Shown piece by piece: positions 1 to 7,873 of a stretch of 12,836 bases of DNA. Within the stretch, counting starts at the first letter, position 1. Each line of letters opens with the position of its first letter. The stretch lies in NCBI GenBank assembly GCA_035627675.1, contig DASPLH010000258.1, forward strand, positions 1-12,836. Reading direction: 5' to 3'. The stretch comes from DASPLH01 sp035627675 (GTDB lineage: Bacteria > Acidobacteriota > Terriglobia > Terriglobales > Acidobacteriaceae). The position numbers were made by a program, and so were the translations under genes. The notes under the pieces were generated by a model that did no database searches, was not told the DNA's origin, and saw only the letters and a list, made by a program, of their open reading frames with translations.

Positions 1-1167
1 ACCGCTTCCGACGTCGTGAATGTTGAGTCCGACGAAGTGCCCGAGGCCGTGGATGAAGTATTTCCCGAGCGGCTGTCCGTGAAGATCCTTGCCGTGTGTG
101 TTGATGTACTCGTAGGCAACGCGGTAGAGCGACTCAGGCGAGTTGCCGGTCAGTTGCGACTTTCCCGCCTGGAACGCGTTCATGACCGCGCGCTGCGCTC
201 CCAGCACGATGTCGTAGATCTCGCGCTGCCGCGGAGTGAACTTTCCGCTTGCGGGGATGGTGCGCGTGATGTCGGAGGTGTACATCGCATACTCGCCCGC
301 CACATCCATCACGACGAGGTCGCCGTTCTCGATGCGCTTCGAGTTGTCGGAGTAGTGCAGCACGGTCGAGTTGAACCCCGAGCCGACGATGGGCGCGTAG
401 CCGGGGCGCTCGCAGCCGCGCGACATGAACTCGTATTGCATGACGGCCGACAGCTGTAACTCCGACATGCCGGGCTTGACCGCCTTGAAGGCCGCCAGGT
501 GCGCCGCTTTGGACGCATCGGTTGCGTGACGGATGCGCTCGAGTTCGCCGCGATCCTTACGCACGCGCAGTCCGGCGATGAGCGGCTTCACGTCCGAGAA
601 CGCGCCGTAGTTCGGAAACGTATTCGCCCGGCGCAGCCACTCGATGGCCTTCGTGGAAGCCGACTCCTCCGGAGCCTCCCGGATGTCGGTCAGCAGGGAA
701 GCCCTCGGCTGCGGAACGATCTTCACCAGTTCGTCGCGCATGCGGTCGAGCACTTCGACGCGATCGAATCCTGTGATCTCCCCGGCGCGCGGATTCTCCG
801 GGCCGAGCTTCGGGCCTGTCCAGCGCTCCTGTGACAGGTTGTGCGCGGGGAGGAAAAGAACCTCCGTGTACGGGCGCGCCTTGGAGGTCTCCGTGGCCGG
901 GACCTCGGGGGCGATCACGACCGCCGCTCCGGGCTCGGCCCAGCCTGTCAGGTAGAAGAAATTCTCATCCTGCCTGAACCCATACAGCGCATTCGGCCCT
1001 TCGCTCTCCGTGGCGGCAAACAGGATGACAATGCCACCGTTTGCAGCCTTGCTCAAGGCCACGCGGCGCGCGCGGTAGTCGGCGTTGGGCTGCCGGTCCA
1101 AAGCGTGGGAAAGAACAGAGACGGCCAGGAGGAGCGAGAGCAGGGAAAGCAGTCGGGTCGGCTTCAT
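1..1167 (-). CDS. pepP: Exported Xaa-Pro aminopeptidase (M24B family), C-terminus cut off by window edge
   Basis: This metallopeptidase should remove an N-terminal residue next to proline, using two metal ions. The reading frame is open from the ATG at 1167 to base 1, giving 389 residues without a stop. Residues 1-22 form a signal peptide (MKPTRLLSLLSLLLAVSVLSHA), so the enzyme probably works in the periplasm. Residues 30-170 fit the AMP_N domain (ADYRARR, FYLTGW). The pita-bread catalytic domain follows: H271 in LHYSDN, metal ligands D288 (VVMDVAGEY) and D299 (TSDITRT), and H377 in HGLGHFVGLNIHDVG. The two glutamate ligands expected further on lie outside the window. No clear Shine-Dalgarno precedes the ATG, and it lies 169 bp downstream of the RND pump gene, beyond a structured spacer. 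The family call is firm. The E. coli symbol is used loosely, since E. coli PepP is cytoplasmic. Confidence 0.93.
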   Translation of the reverse strand, partial: MKPTRLLSLLSLLLAVSVLSHALDRQPNADYRARRVALSKAANGGIVILFAATESEGPNALYGFRQDENFFYLTGWAEPGAAVVIAPEVPATETSKARPYTEVLFLPAHNLSQERWTGPKLGPENPRAGEITGFDRVEVLDRMRDELVKIVPQPRASLLTDIREAPEESASTKAIEWLRRANTFPNYGAFSDVKPLIAGLRVRKDRGELERIRHATDASKAAHLAAFKAVKPGMSELQLSAVMQYEFMSRGCERPGYAPIVGSGFNSTVLHYSDNSKRIENGDLVVMDVAGEYAMYTSDITRTIPASGKFTPRQREIYDIVLGAQRAVMNAFQAGKSQLTGNSPESLYRVAYEYINTHGKDLHGQPLGKYFIHGLGHFVGLNIHDVGSG

Positions 1168-1229
1168 GGTTGAGCGGTAAATATATCGCACACGGGTTGG
1201 ACGGGGTATGTGGCTTTTAGAAAGCGGGA

Positions 1230-1253
1230 GGCGCGCAGCCGAAGCCACGCGCC
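1230..1253 (-). terminator. UUCG-capped hairpin downstream of the RND pump gene
   Basis: Read on the minus strand, this segment forms a 10 bp stem (outer GGCGCG/CGCGCC, two inner G-U pairs, then two G-C pairs) closed by a C(UUCG)G tetraloop. The G-U pairs exist only in the minus-strand transcript, which argues for function in RNA read from the pump operon. It is followed by TCCCGCTTTCT, only a weak U-tract, so it may be an imperfect intrinsic terminator or an mRNA 3' stabiliser. Confidence 0.55.
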
Positions 1254-1336
1254 TTCCGGACGGCACGAGCCGAGCCCATCCCGGCGTCTGTGGCACACGC
1301 CGGCTGACCGCCCGCTTTCGCCCCGCGATCTGCCGG

Positions 1337-4300
1337 TTACGCTTCCTGCGTCGCTTCGGGCGCTGCGCCGGGTTCCTCTCGCCGGACGGGCAGCACGGCG
1401 CGAACGATGACGTACAGGATGGGGATGATGAACAGGTTCAGCAGCGTGGAGACGATCATGCCGCCGAAGACGGTTGTTCCCACCGAGTGGCGTCCGGCGG
1501 CGCCCGCTCCACTGGCGAAAACCAGCGGCAGCACGCCGAGGATGAACGCGAACGAGGTCATCAAAATCGGGCGCAAGCGAAGTCTGGCGGCCTCGACAGC
1601 GCTCTCAAAGAGGCCCACGCCACGCTCCTGCAACTGCTCGGCGAACTCGACGATCAGGATCGCGTTCTTGCTGGCGAGTCCGATCAGCATCACCAGCCCG
1701 ATCTGGCAGTACACGTCGTTCTGAAGCCCGCGCAACCACTGTGCGCCAAGCGCGCCCAGCACGGCCATGGGGACGGCCAGCAGGATGATGAACGGCAGCA
1801 CGAAGCTCTCGTACTGCGCCGACAGCGTCAGGTAAACGACCAGCAGTCCGAGGCCGAAGAAGATGAACGCCGTCGCGCCCGACTCCAACTCTTCCAGCGC
1901 CAGTCCCGTCCACTCGAACGAGTACCCTGGCGGCAGGGTTTCGGCCGCAAGCCGTTCCATCGCCTGCAACGCCTGGCCCGAGCTGTAGCCCGGCGCGGCG
2001 CTGCCGTTGATTTCGGCGGAGCGGAACATGTTGTAGTGACTGATGACGCTGGCGCTCGTGGTCTCGCGGACGTTGACGAGGTTATCGAGCGGGATCATCT
2101 CGCCCATCTGCGAGCGAACGTAGAACTGGCGGAGATCGCGCGCGTTGGCGCGGAAGTTGCGGTCCGCCTGCACGTACACCCGATAGCTGCGGTTGTTGAA
2201 CTCGAAGTCATTGACGTACTGCGAGCCCATGAAGATCTGGAGCGCCGAGGTGATCTCCGTGAAGGGCACTCCGAGCGACTTCGCTTTGTCGCGATCGATA
2301 GCCACAAGATACTGCGGGTCGCGCGCGCTGAACGAGCTGAACAAGCCCTGCACTTCGGGGTAGTTGCGCCCCTTGGCCATCAGCGCTTGCAGCACGTTCT
2401 CGAAGTCCTCGAGACTCGCAGCGTTCTTCTGCTGGAGTTCCATGGCGAACCCTCCGAACGCGCCGAGGCCTTCGATGGGCGGCGGCAGGAAGGGAATGAC
2501 CATCGCACCCGAGATGCCCGTCAGCGGTCCACGGAGCGAGTTCACGACATCCTCAGCCGAGTGTCCATCCTCTTTGCGCTCCGAGACCTCCTTGAGGTTC
2601 GTGAAGATCAGGCCGCGATTGGGCGACGATCCGCCGAAGCTGAACCCGGGCACGGAGAACACGCCGACGATGTCTTTGTTCTGAAGCATGATCTTCGAGG
2701 CTTCAGAGCAGATCTTTGTTGTGTAATCCAGCGAAGCCCCCGGAGGCGCCTGCACGACGGTGATGAAATAACCCTGGTCTTCGTTCGGCACGAAGCTGGT
2801 GGGCACCGACCGGTACACAACGTACGTGAGTCCCAGGGTCAGCAGGAAGCCCGCCACGACCACATACCGCCGCGCTTCCAGCCTGTGCAGAATCCGCGTG
2901 TAAATCTCCGTTCCACGCTGGAGCACCCGGTTGAAGCCGCCGAAGATGCCGCGCTTGTGCTCCTCGGGCCGCTTCAACAGCAGGGCCGAGAGCGCCGGCG
3001 TCAACGTAAGGGCGTTGAAGGCCGACAGCGCGATCGAGAAGGCGATGGTCAGAGCGAACTGCTGGTAGAGGCGTCCGGTCGTGCCAGGGAAGAGCGACAC
3101 GGGAACGAAGACGGCGATCAGCACGATCGACGTCGCGATAACGGCGCCCGTCACTTCGGCCATGGCTGTCTCGGTGGCGCGCCGGGCGTCGCGTATGCCT
3201 TCTTCCATGTGGCGCTCGACGTTTTCGATCACCACGATGGCGTCGTCCACCACCAGGCCTGTCGCGAGTGTGATTCCGAACAGCGTGAGGGTATTGATGG
3301 AGAACCCGAACAACTTCACGAACGCGAAGGTTCCGATCAGCGAAACCGGGATCGTGATCGCCGGAATGATCGTGCTTCGCCAGCTTTGCAGGAAGACGAA
3401 AATTACCAGGATGACGATGATGATGGCTTCAACCAGCGTCGTCAGCACTTCGGAGATGGACTCGCTCACGGCACGCGTCGTGTCGAACGCGACCTGGTAC
3501 TTCAGCCCCGGAGGGAACGACCGGGAAAGCCGCTCCAGTTCCGCCAGCACGGCCTTCTCGACATCGAGGGCGTTGGCGTTCGTCAACTGCATCACGCCGA
3601 GACCCATCGCCTCGTAGCCGTTGAAGGCCAGGTTTGATCCGTAGCCTTCGGCTCCCAGTTCCACCTTGCCGACATCGCGCACTTTGATCAGTGAGCCGTC
3701 ATTGCTGCGCTTCAGGACGATGTTCTCGAACTCCTTGGGGTTCGAGAGGCGTCCCACGGCGCGAACGCTGATCTGATACGCCTGCCCATCGCCGATCGGG
3801 GGCTGCCCGACCTGCCCGGCGGCCACCTGGACGTTCTGCTCGCGCAGCGCGCTCACGACGTCGTTGGCCGTCAGCTTGCGGCTGGCCAGGCGGCTGGGAT
3901 CGAGCCACATCCGCATGGCGTACTTGCGCTCACCGAAGATCATGACCTCGCCCACGCCGTTGATGCGCTTCAACGCGTCGCGAACGTAAACATCGAGGTA
4001 GTTGCTGATGAACAGCGTGTCGTAGCGGTTGTTCTCCGCGTAGAAGCCGACGGCGAGCACGAACGAACCTGAGTTCTTCGTGACGCTGACGCCGGTCGTC
4101 TGCACCTCGGCAGGCAGGCGTCCCAGGGCCGTGGAGGCGCGGTTCTGAACGTCAACGGCGGCGATGTCCAGGTCGCGGCCGAGCTGGAACGTCGAGGTGA
4201 TGCTCGACGACCCGTCATTGCCGCTCCCGGAACTCATGTACCGCATTCCCTCGGCTCCGTTGATCGCCTGCTCGAGGATGGTGGTGACGCTGGTCTCGAC

Positions 4301-4471
4301 CGATTGCGCGTTGGCGCCCGTGTAGAAAGCGTTCACCGACACCTGCGGCGGCGCCAACTGCGGGAACTGCGCGATCGGCAGCGTCGGGATTGTTACGGCG
4401 CCCGCAAGGATGATCAACAGCGAGCACACCGTCGCAAACACCGGACGGCGGATGAAGAAATTTACGAACAT
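1337..4471 (-). CDS. RND multidrug efflux pump, AcrB/HAE1 family
   Basis: An inner-membrane, proton-driven trimeric transporter that exports hydrophobic compounds through an adaptor and an outer-membrane channel. At 1044 residues it is full length for the AcrB family. It begins MFVNFFIRRPVFATV, the usual HAE1 start, and has the two repeated halves with large periplasmic loops. The proton-relay aspartates are D409 and D410 in GLVVDDAIVVIENVER (TM4), and the partner lysine is in LIGLASKNAILIVEFAEQ (TM10). A GAGG ribosome site sits a few bases before the ATG. The adaptor gene ends only 16 bp upstream, so the two form one operon. No outer-membrane factor (TolC/OprM type) follows; the next gene is a peptidase. 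Substrates cannot be told from sequence. A long open frame antisense to this gene is a codon-bias shadow. Confidence 0.97.
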   Translation of the reverse strand: MFVNFFIRRPVFATVCSLLIILAGAVTIPTLPIAQFPQLAPPQVSVNAFYTGANAQSVETSVTTILEQAINGAEGMRYMSSGSGNDGSSSITSTFQLGRDLDIAAVDVQNRASTALGRLPAEVQTTGVSVTKNSGSFVLAVGFYAENNRYDTLFISNYLDVYVRDALKRINGVGEVMIFGERKYAMRMWLDPSRLASRKLTANDVVSALREQNVQVAAGQVGQPPIGDGQAYQISVRAVGRLSNPKEFENIVLKRSNDGSLIKVRDVGKVELGAEGYGSNLAFNGYEAMGLGVMQLTNANALDVEKAVLAELERLSRSFPPGLKYQVAFDTTRAVSESISEVLTTLVEAIIIVILVIFVFLQSWRSTIIPAITIPVSLIGTFAFVKLFGFSINTLTLFGITLATGLVVDDAIVVIENVERHMEEGIRDARRATETAMAEVTGAVIATSIVLIAVFVPVSLFPGTTGRLYQQFALTIAFSIALSAFNALTLTPALSALLLKRPEEHKRGIFGGFNRVLQRGTEIYTRILHRLEARRYVVVAGFLLTLGLTYVVYRSVPTSFVPNEDQGYFITVVQAPPGASLDYTTKICSEASKIMLQNKDIVGVFSVPGFSFGGSSPNRGLIFTNLKEVSERKEDGHSAEDVVNSLRGPLTGISGAMVIPFLPPPIEGLGAFGGFAMELQQKNAASLEDFENVLQALMAKGRNYPEVQGLFSSFSARDPQYLVAIDRDKAKSLGVPFTEITSALQIFMGSQYVNDFEFNNRSYRVYVQADRNFRANARDLRQFYVRSQMGEMIPLDNLVNVRETTSASVISHYNMFRSAEINGSAAPGYSSGQALQAMERLAAETLPPGYSFEWTGLALEELESGATAFIFFGLGLLVVYLTLSAQYESFVLPFIILLAVPMAVLGALGAQWLRGLQNDVYCQIGLVMLIGLASKNAILIVEFAEQLQERGVGLFESAVEAARLRLRPILMTSFAFILGVLPLVFASGAGAAGRHSVGTTVFGGMIVSTLLNLFIIPILYVIVRAVLPVRREEPGAAPEATQEA

Positions 4472-4487
4472 GGAACCTCGCGGGTGA

Positions 4488-5567
4488 TCAGGACTGCGGA
4501 GCTATCGGCATGCCGTCAGCCAGCATCTGTACGTTCGTTGTGATGAGACGTTCTCCGGGCTTCACCCCGTCGTTGACGACGTAATTGTTCCCCACAACGT
4601 CGCCGACCTTGAGGAGGCGCTGCTTTGCAACGGTCTTTCCCCCTTCATCTTCCGCTACGAATGCGAACAGTTCGCCGCTGACGCGCGACACCGCGAGCAC
4701 GGGAATCACCGGTGCCCTGGACTCGCTCCAGAGAATCCTGACGTTCACCACCTGGGCGTTTCTGTAACGCCCGTTGTCATTGGGAACAGGAGCCTTCACC
4801 AGCAGCAACTGGTTCTCCGTATCGACTCGCGGGGAGATGAAGTTGATGCGGCTCTCGCCCGCCGGCTCTCCCGAGGCGTCGAGGAACTGCACCTTCATGC
4901 CCCTGCGCACGGCAGCGGATTTCTCCGCCGGGAGCGAGATGTATGCTTCGAGCTCCCCGCCCTTATCGACCGTGGTCAGGATGGAGGAGGTGGTCACGCG
5001 ATCGCCTACTCGCACCGGTATGTCGCCGACGGTGCCGGCGGCAGGAGCCCTCACCGTGTAGTAGCGCAATTGGGCTTGCTGCTCACGCACGGAAGCGCCC
5101 ATGGCGGCGACCTCGGAACTGGCGCTGTCGTAGGCCGACTGAGCTTGGTCCAGCTCCTGGCGGCTGATCACGCCTTCGGCGGCCAGTCGCTTCTTGCGCT
5201 CCAGCTCTCGTTCGGCCAGCACGAGCGCGGCCTGACGGGCGCGCACCGTGGCCTCCTGCGAACTGACGGTGGCCTGCTGCTTCAGCGGATCGATCTGGAG
5301 CAGCGGCTGGCCGGCCGCCACCTTGTCGCCCGCCTTCACGTAGATCTGCGTGATGTGTCCTTCGACCTGCGGTTGCAGGACGGACGAGTCGCGCGACCTC
5401 AGCGTCGAGAGGTACTCGGTGTACTCGCCAACCGACTCTTCCTGAACGGGCTGAACCTTGACCTGCATGGCCTCGGGCGCCGCACCTTGTGCGACCTGCC
5501 CGGACCGGCTACATGCGGCGCACAGACCGACGAGCAAAATCAAAACGGATAGCAGGAAACGTCGCAT
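4488..5567 (-). CDS. RND efflux periplasmic adaptor (membrane fusion protein), probable lipoprotein
   Basis: Adaptor subunit that links the pump encoded directly downstream to an outer-membrane channel. I place the start at 5567 (MRRFLLSVLILLVG, 359 residues) because AAGGAG lies four bases before it. A longer frame reaches 5630 but has no such site. The N-terminus is a hydrophobic signal ending LCAACSRSG, with Cys19 the likely lipidation site, although Cys at position -3 makes the lipobox imperfect. Domains follow the family order: barrel-sandwich/lipoyl half (VEGHITQIYVKAGDKVAAGQ), alpha-hairpin (about residues 95-150, rich in E, Q, A), second lipoyl half (YYTVRAPAAGTVGDIPVRVG), beta-barrel and C-terminal membrane-proximal domain. 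It is the first gene of a two-gene operon. No TetR or MarR repressor is adjacent. Confidence 0.95.
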   Translation of the reverse strand: MRRFLLSVLILLVGLCAACSRSGQVAQGAAPEAMQVKVQPVQEESVGEYTEYLSTLRSRDSSVLQPQVEGHITQIYVKAGDKVAAGQPLLQIDPLKQQATVSSQEATVRARQAALVLAERELERKKRLAAEGVISRQELDQAQSAYDSASSEVAAMGASVREQQAQLRYYTVRAPAAGTVGDIPVRVGDRVTTSSILTTVDKGGELEAYISLPAEKSAAVRRGMKVQFLDASGEPAGESRINFISPRVDTENQLLLVKAPVPNDNGRYRNAQVVNVRILWSESRAPVIPVLAVSRVSGELFAFVAEDEGGKTVAKQRLLKVGDVVGNNYVVNDGVKPGERLITTNVQMLADGMPIAPQS

Positions 5568-5684
5568 GCCACTCCTTCGAGGTGAATACCTTAGCCTACA
5601 CGACCCGCCGCGCGGATAAAAAGGGGACACTCTGTAGATTCAGCAGGGCTGTGGATGGAAGCAAAAGGTTGGAGCGCAAAGTAA

Positions 5685-5706
5685 AACGGCCCCACGAGGG
5701 GCCGTT
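5685..5706 (-). terminator. Rho-independent terminator after the BON-domain gene
   Basis: A perfect 9 bp stem AACGGCCCC/GGGGCCGTT with a 4-base loop. On the minus strand it is followed by TTACTTTG, so with the stem's own last two T's the transcript ends in four T's, one A, one C and three more T's. It lies 24 bp past the stop codon of the BON-domain gene and separates it from the RND operon promoter region. Confidence 0.8.
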
Positions 5707-5729
5707 CGACGGCATCTGGCCGGGGGCTC

Positions 5730-6422
5730 TTACTTGGTGCGGCCGCCCACTACTTGCAGATTGTTGGTCACTTCGAAGACGCCAGGGACCTGTCGCGCCT
5801 GGATGCTGACCGTGTTCTTGTCAGCCTGGTTGTCAACCACGCCCTCGAGGATCACGCGTCCGCGGTTCACGAGGATGTGAATCGACGGAGCCGCGGCCCA
5901 GCCGTACCGCGAGAGATTCGAGAACCCGAAGATGCTCCGCGCCACGGCGCGGCGGATACGATCGTCCTGCGTTGAAGGCGGCAGCACCTCGATGTCGTTG
6001 ACGACCTGCTCGACACCTTCGATCTTCTTCACCACTCGTTCTGCGTCGGACTTCAAAGCCGAATTGTTTACGAAGCCTCCGAGCGTCACCGTGGCGCCGT
6101 CAACCCGATAGGTGAGATCGTCGAAGAGGGTATAGCGCGGCAGTAGAGCCAATTCATGGCGCACCTCGCGCGCAAGCCGGACCTGTTCGCGGTTCGCTCC
6201 CGAGATCTCCTGGTCGAGCCCAGGCAGCACGCGGAGCATCTGCCCGCCGGTCTTGCCTGCCGCCTGGGTGGACTTCGTGCCTCCCTGAGCCGACTGCGCG
6301 CCCTGGGACGCCGTGCCCTCGGTCCCTTGCGAGCCGCCCGTCTGTGCGGCCGAAACCGCGCTCCCCGCCGCGAGCGTGATTGCAAGTGCCACTGCACTGA
6401 ACCAATTCAACTTGCCTAACAT
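5730..6422 (-). CDS. Periplasmic protein with two BON domains
   Basis: BON domains (OsmY and related proteins) are periplasmic modules associated with envelope stress and lipid binding. The exact role here is unknown. The start at 6422 (MLGKLNWFSAV) is chosen because AAGGAGG lies five bases before it; an upstream in-frame ATG at 6446 would put this site inside the gene. The 230-residue product has a signal peptide (about residues 1-25, cut near AVSA/AQ). A flexible linker rich in Gly, Gln, Thr, Ser and Ala follows to about residue 62. The first BON domain spans about residues 78-145 (YRVDGATVTLGGFVNNSALK, then IEGVEQVVNDIEVLP). The second spans about 150-228 (ILVNRGRVILEGVVDNQADK, then VPGVFEVTNNLQV). 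Both show the beta strand-GxV-turn pattern. It ends at an intrinsic terminator. The gene upstream is a small regulator 95 bp away, so co-transcription is possible. Confidence 0.88.
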   Translation of the reverse strand: MLGKLNWFSAVALAITLAAGSAVSAAQTGGSQGTEGTASQGAQSAQGGTKSTQAAGKTGGQMLRVLPGLDQEISGANREQVRLAREVRHELALLPRYTLFDDLTYRVDGATVTLGGFVNNSALKSDAERVVKKIEGVEQVVNDIEVLPPSTQDDRIRRAVARSIFGFSNLSRYGWAAAPSIHILVNRGRVILEGVVDNQADKNTVSIQARQVPGVFEVTNNLQVVGGRTK

Positions 6423-6508
6423 CGTTTCCTCCTTACACCGGTACAAACCCGAGGTGCACTCGGCTGTTTCGATGTCTGTTGCGGGAGGCGGGATGGCGGA
6501 GTTGCCAC

Positions 6509-6522
6509 CCTGAGCGCTCAGG
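6509..6522. repeat. 14 bp perfect palindrome overlapping the stop codon of the HTH regulator gene
   Basis: CCTGAGCGCTCAGG is its own reverse complement. It straddles the TGA (6518-6520) of the HTH gene, 86 bp upstream of the BON-protein start. It could be an operator for the downstream gene or a weak transcript-end hairpin. No U-tract follows on either strand, so a terminator is not favoured. Confidence 0.4.
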
Positions 6523-6931
6523 CTCTGCTTCGATTGACTGGAGGAGCGCTTGTGCGAGTGTGCAAAGACCCCTGATTGATCGGCACGCAGTCTGCACGTG
6601 CGGGCTGGAAGGGTACGGGTGCTCCGTCTGAGATCGTCGCCCTTAAGCGGGCGTTCTCCTCGCGGAGTTCAGCTATCAGCTGCTGGGCTTGCTTCAGTTC
6701 CACGCGGCTGTTGCAGCAGGTCCCAGGCGAGGAGATTCTGAGCTGCCAAACCCAGGCGTCCAGCTCTGCGGGAACGCCTATCACCACGTGTCGCGCGAGC
6801 CCCGGACGGCGGATCGGGAGGCCTAGCTGCTGCTCCCACCTCTGCACCGTTCGGACACCTTTGCCCAGGTAGGCGGCAATTTCTTTCCACGAGGTTAGGA
6901 CTCTAGACGTTTGAGGGTTGATCGACATCAT
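6518..6931 (-). CDS. Small DNA-binding regulator: helix-turn-helix plus coiled coil
   Basis: A predicted DNA-binding protein of 137 residues. I place the start at 6931 because AGGTGA lies five bases before it; a GTG nine bases further out is also in frame. Residues 11-43 (VLTSWKEIAAYLGKGVRTVQ, then RWEQQLGLPIRRP) form a MerR/excisionase-like helix-turn-helix. This block is very common at the N-terminus of acidobacterial proteins, usually fused to longer TPR or sensory domains. Residues 55-66 (AELDAWVWQLRI) look like the usual post-HTH helix. Residues 77-100 are a predicted coiled coil (LIAELREENARLRATI), suggesting dimerisation. The last 35 residues are Pro/Ser/Arg-rich and probably disordered. 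It lacks the sensory part, so it may be a stand-alone or shortened member. Targets are unknown; the BON gene directly downstream is one possibility. Confidence 0.8.
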   Translation of the reverse strand: MMSINPQTSRVLTSWKEIAAYLGKGVRTVQRWEQQLGLPIRRPGLARHVVIGVPAELDAWVWQLRISSPGTCCNSRVELKQAQQLIAELREENARLRATISDGAPVPFQPARADCVPINQGSLHTRTSAPPVNRSRA

Positions 6932-7100
6932 GCAATTCACCTGATTCTCGCTCGCGTAAGCCGTCCGGGTATATGCGCAGCGTGCACTCCCGTTTGCTCA
7001 CAGGGTTGTCGGTAACGGCGTACAGCAGGGCGAGGAACATAATCCAATTATCTCGAACTCGCTCCCAGGAGTCTGTAATGCGGCGAACCGTTCGGAAAGA

Positions 7101-7120
7101 AATTGGCGGGGAATTGGCGG
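7101..7120. repeat. Tandem 11 bp-spaced direct repeat AATTGGCGG
   Basis: AATTGGCGG occurs at 7101-7109 and again at 7112-7120, a period of 11 bp or about one helical turn, as often seen in tandem binding sites. It lies 31 bp past the stop of the Crp-like gene and about 170 bp upstream of the HTH regulator. A GATGATCATC palindrome (7120-7129) and a CGAAC-C-GTTCG dyad (7084-7094) flank it. No binding protein can be assigned. Confidence 0.4.
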
Positions 7121-7150
7121 ATGATCATCGCCGTCGAACGCTCCTGTATC

Positions 7151-7873
7151 TCAGGCCGTCGCCTTCGCCAGTTGCGTGTAGCTGCGCGCGATCAAGTCAT
7201 AGCATTCGCAGGCGCTCGCGCGCAGCCCCTCACGGTCGATGATCGCGATGTTGCCGCGCCGGTAATCGATCAGGCCCGCGTGCTGGAGCACTCGCGCCGT
7301 GAGACTCACGGTGGGCCTGCGGCTGCCAAGCATCTGCGCGATGAAGTCGTGCGTCATCTCAAACTCGTCCGAGCCTGCCTTGTCGGCCAGGACCAGCAGC
7401 CACCGCGCGAGCCGCTCGTGCGCCTCGTGCAGCCGGTTGCAGGCTGCCGACTGCGCGGCTTCCGCATACTGCACCTGCGCATAAATCGCGAGACGTGACG
7501 TAAGTTGCGGCGCGACGGCCATTATGCCGCGGAGTTCCGCCGGAACCATCGCAAACCCATGAAGGTCGTGTTGGCACGTGTACGCAGGGGTGATCGGAAC
7601 ACCGAAAACATTCCCCAGCCCAGCCACCCCTTCTCTTCCCACAGTGGAGACTTCAACGCTCATGCCGTTGTCCATCGTGACGACGACCGAGCAGATTCCT
7701 TCCACGGGGAAGAATACGATGTCACGGGAGGTGTTGGGGCCCGCGAGCTCGGCACCCAGCTCGAAGCGCCGAGGCCTCAGGCGAGCAGAGAGCAATTCGT
7801 ATTCGGCCTCGGGAAGACTCTTCAGAATCCCGTTAAGGCGTGGGTCGGTGGTCAGGTGTCCGTTTGTGGCCAT
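7151..7873 (-). CDS. Crp/Fnr-family transcriptional regulator
   Basis: A 240-residue DNA-binding regulator of the Crp/Fnr superfamily. The N-terminal half (about residues 15-140) is a cNMP-binding-type beta-roll (FFPVEGICSVVV, STVGREGVAGLGNVFGV). The usual cAMP-contact pattern (FGE...PR.AT) is absent, being replaced by GREGVAGLGNVFG, and there is no Fnr-type N-terminal cysteine set. The effector is therefore probably neither cAMP nor an Fnr-type Fe-S cluster. After a long dimer helix (AAQSAACNRLHEAHERLARW) comes a clear winged HTH at about residues 175-215, with recognition helix LGSRRPTVSLTARVL. GGAG sits about six bases before the ATG. The promoter region holds two dyads that could be autoregulatory sites (7932-7946 and 7992-8004). 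Members with GREG...G are frequent in Acidobacteriota and rhizobia. The family is certain; the regulon is unknown. Confidence 0.93.
   Translation of the reverse strand: MATNGHLTTDPRLNGILKSLPEAEYELLSARLRPRRFELGAELAGPNTSRDIVFFPVEGICSVVVTMDNGMSVEVSTVGREGVAGLGNVFGVPITPAYTCQHDLHGFAMVPAELRGIMAVAPQLTSRLAIYAQVQYAEAAQSAACNRLHEAHERLARWLLVLADKAGSDEFEMTHDFIAQMLGSRRPTVSLTARVLQHAGLIDYRRGNIAIIDREGLRASACECYDLIARSYTQLAKATA

Noticed and set aside
16..1173. Several plus-strand open frames over the left end
   Set aside because: They oppose the continuous minus-strand Xaa-Pro aminopeptidase frame with intact metal-site motifs.
1220..1319. The folded 100-base spacer as a possible tRNA-Sec gene
   Set aside because: The length and arm number are suggestive, but there is no T-loop TTCRA sequence, no discriminator/CCA end and no UCA anticodon loop.
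1208..3637. An 809-codon open frame on the plus strand opposite the RND pump gene
   Set aside because: Its composition (very rich in Arg, Gln, Asp, Glu, His) is typical of a frame antisense to a GC-rich gene, it has no recognisable domain, and the AcrB-type protein on the other strand is unmistakable.
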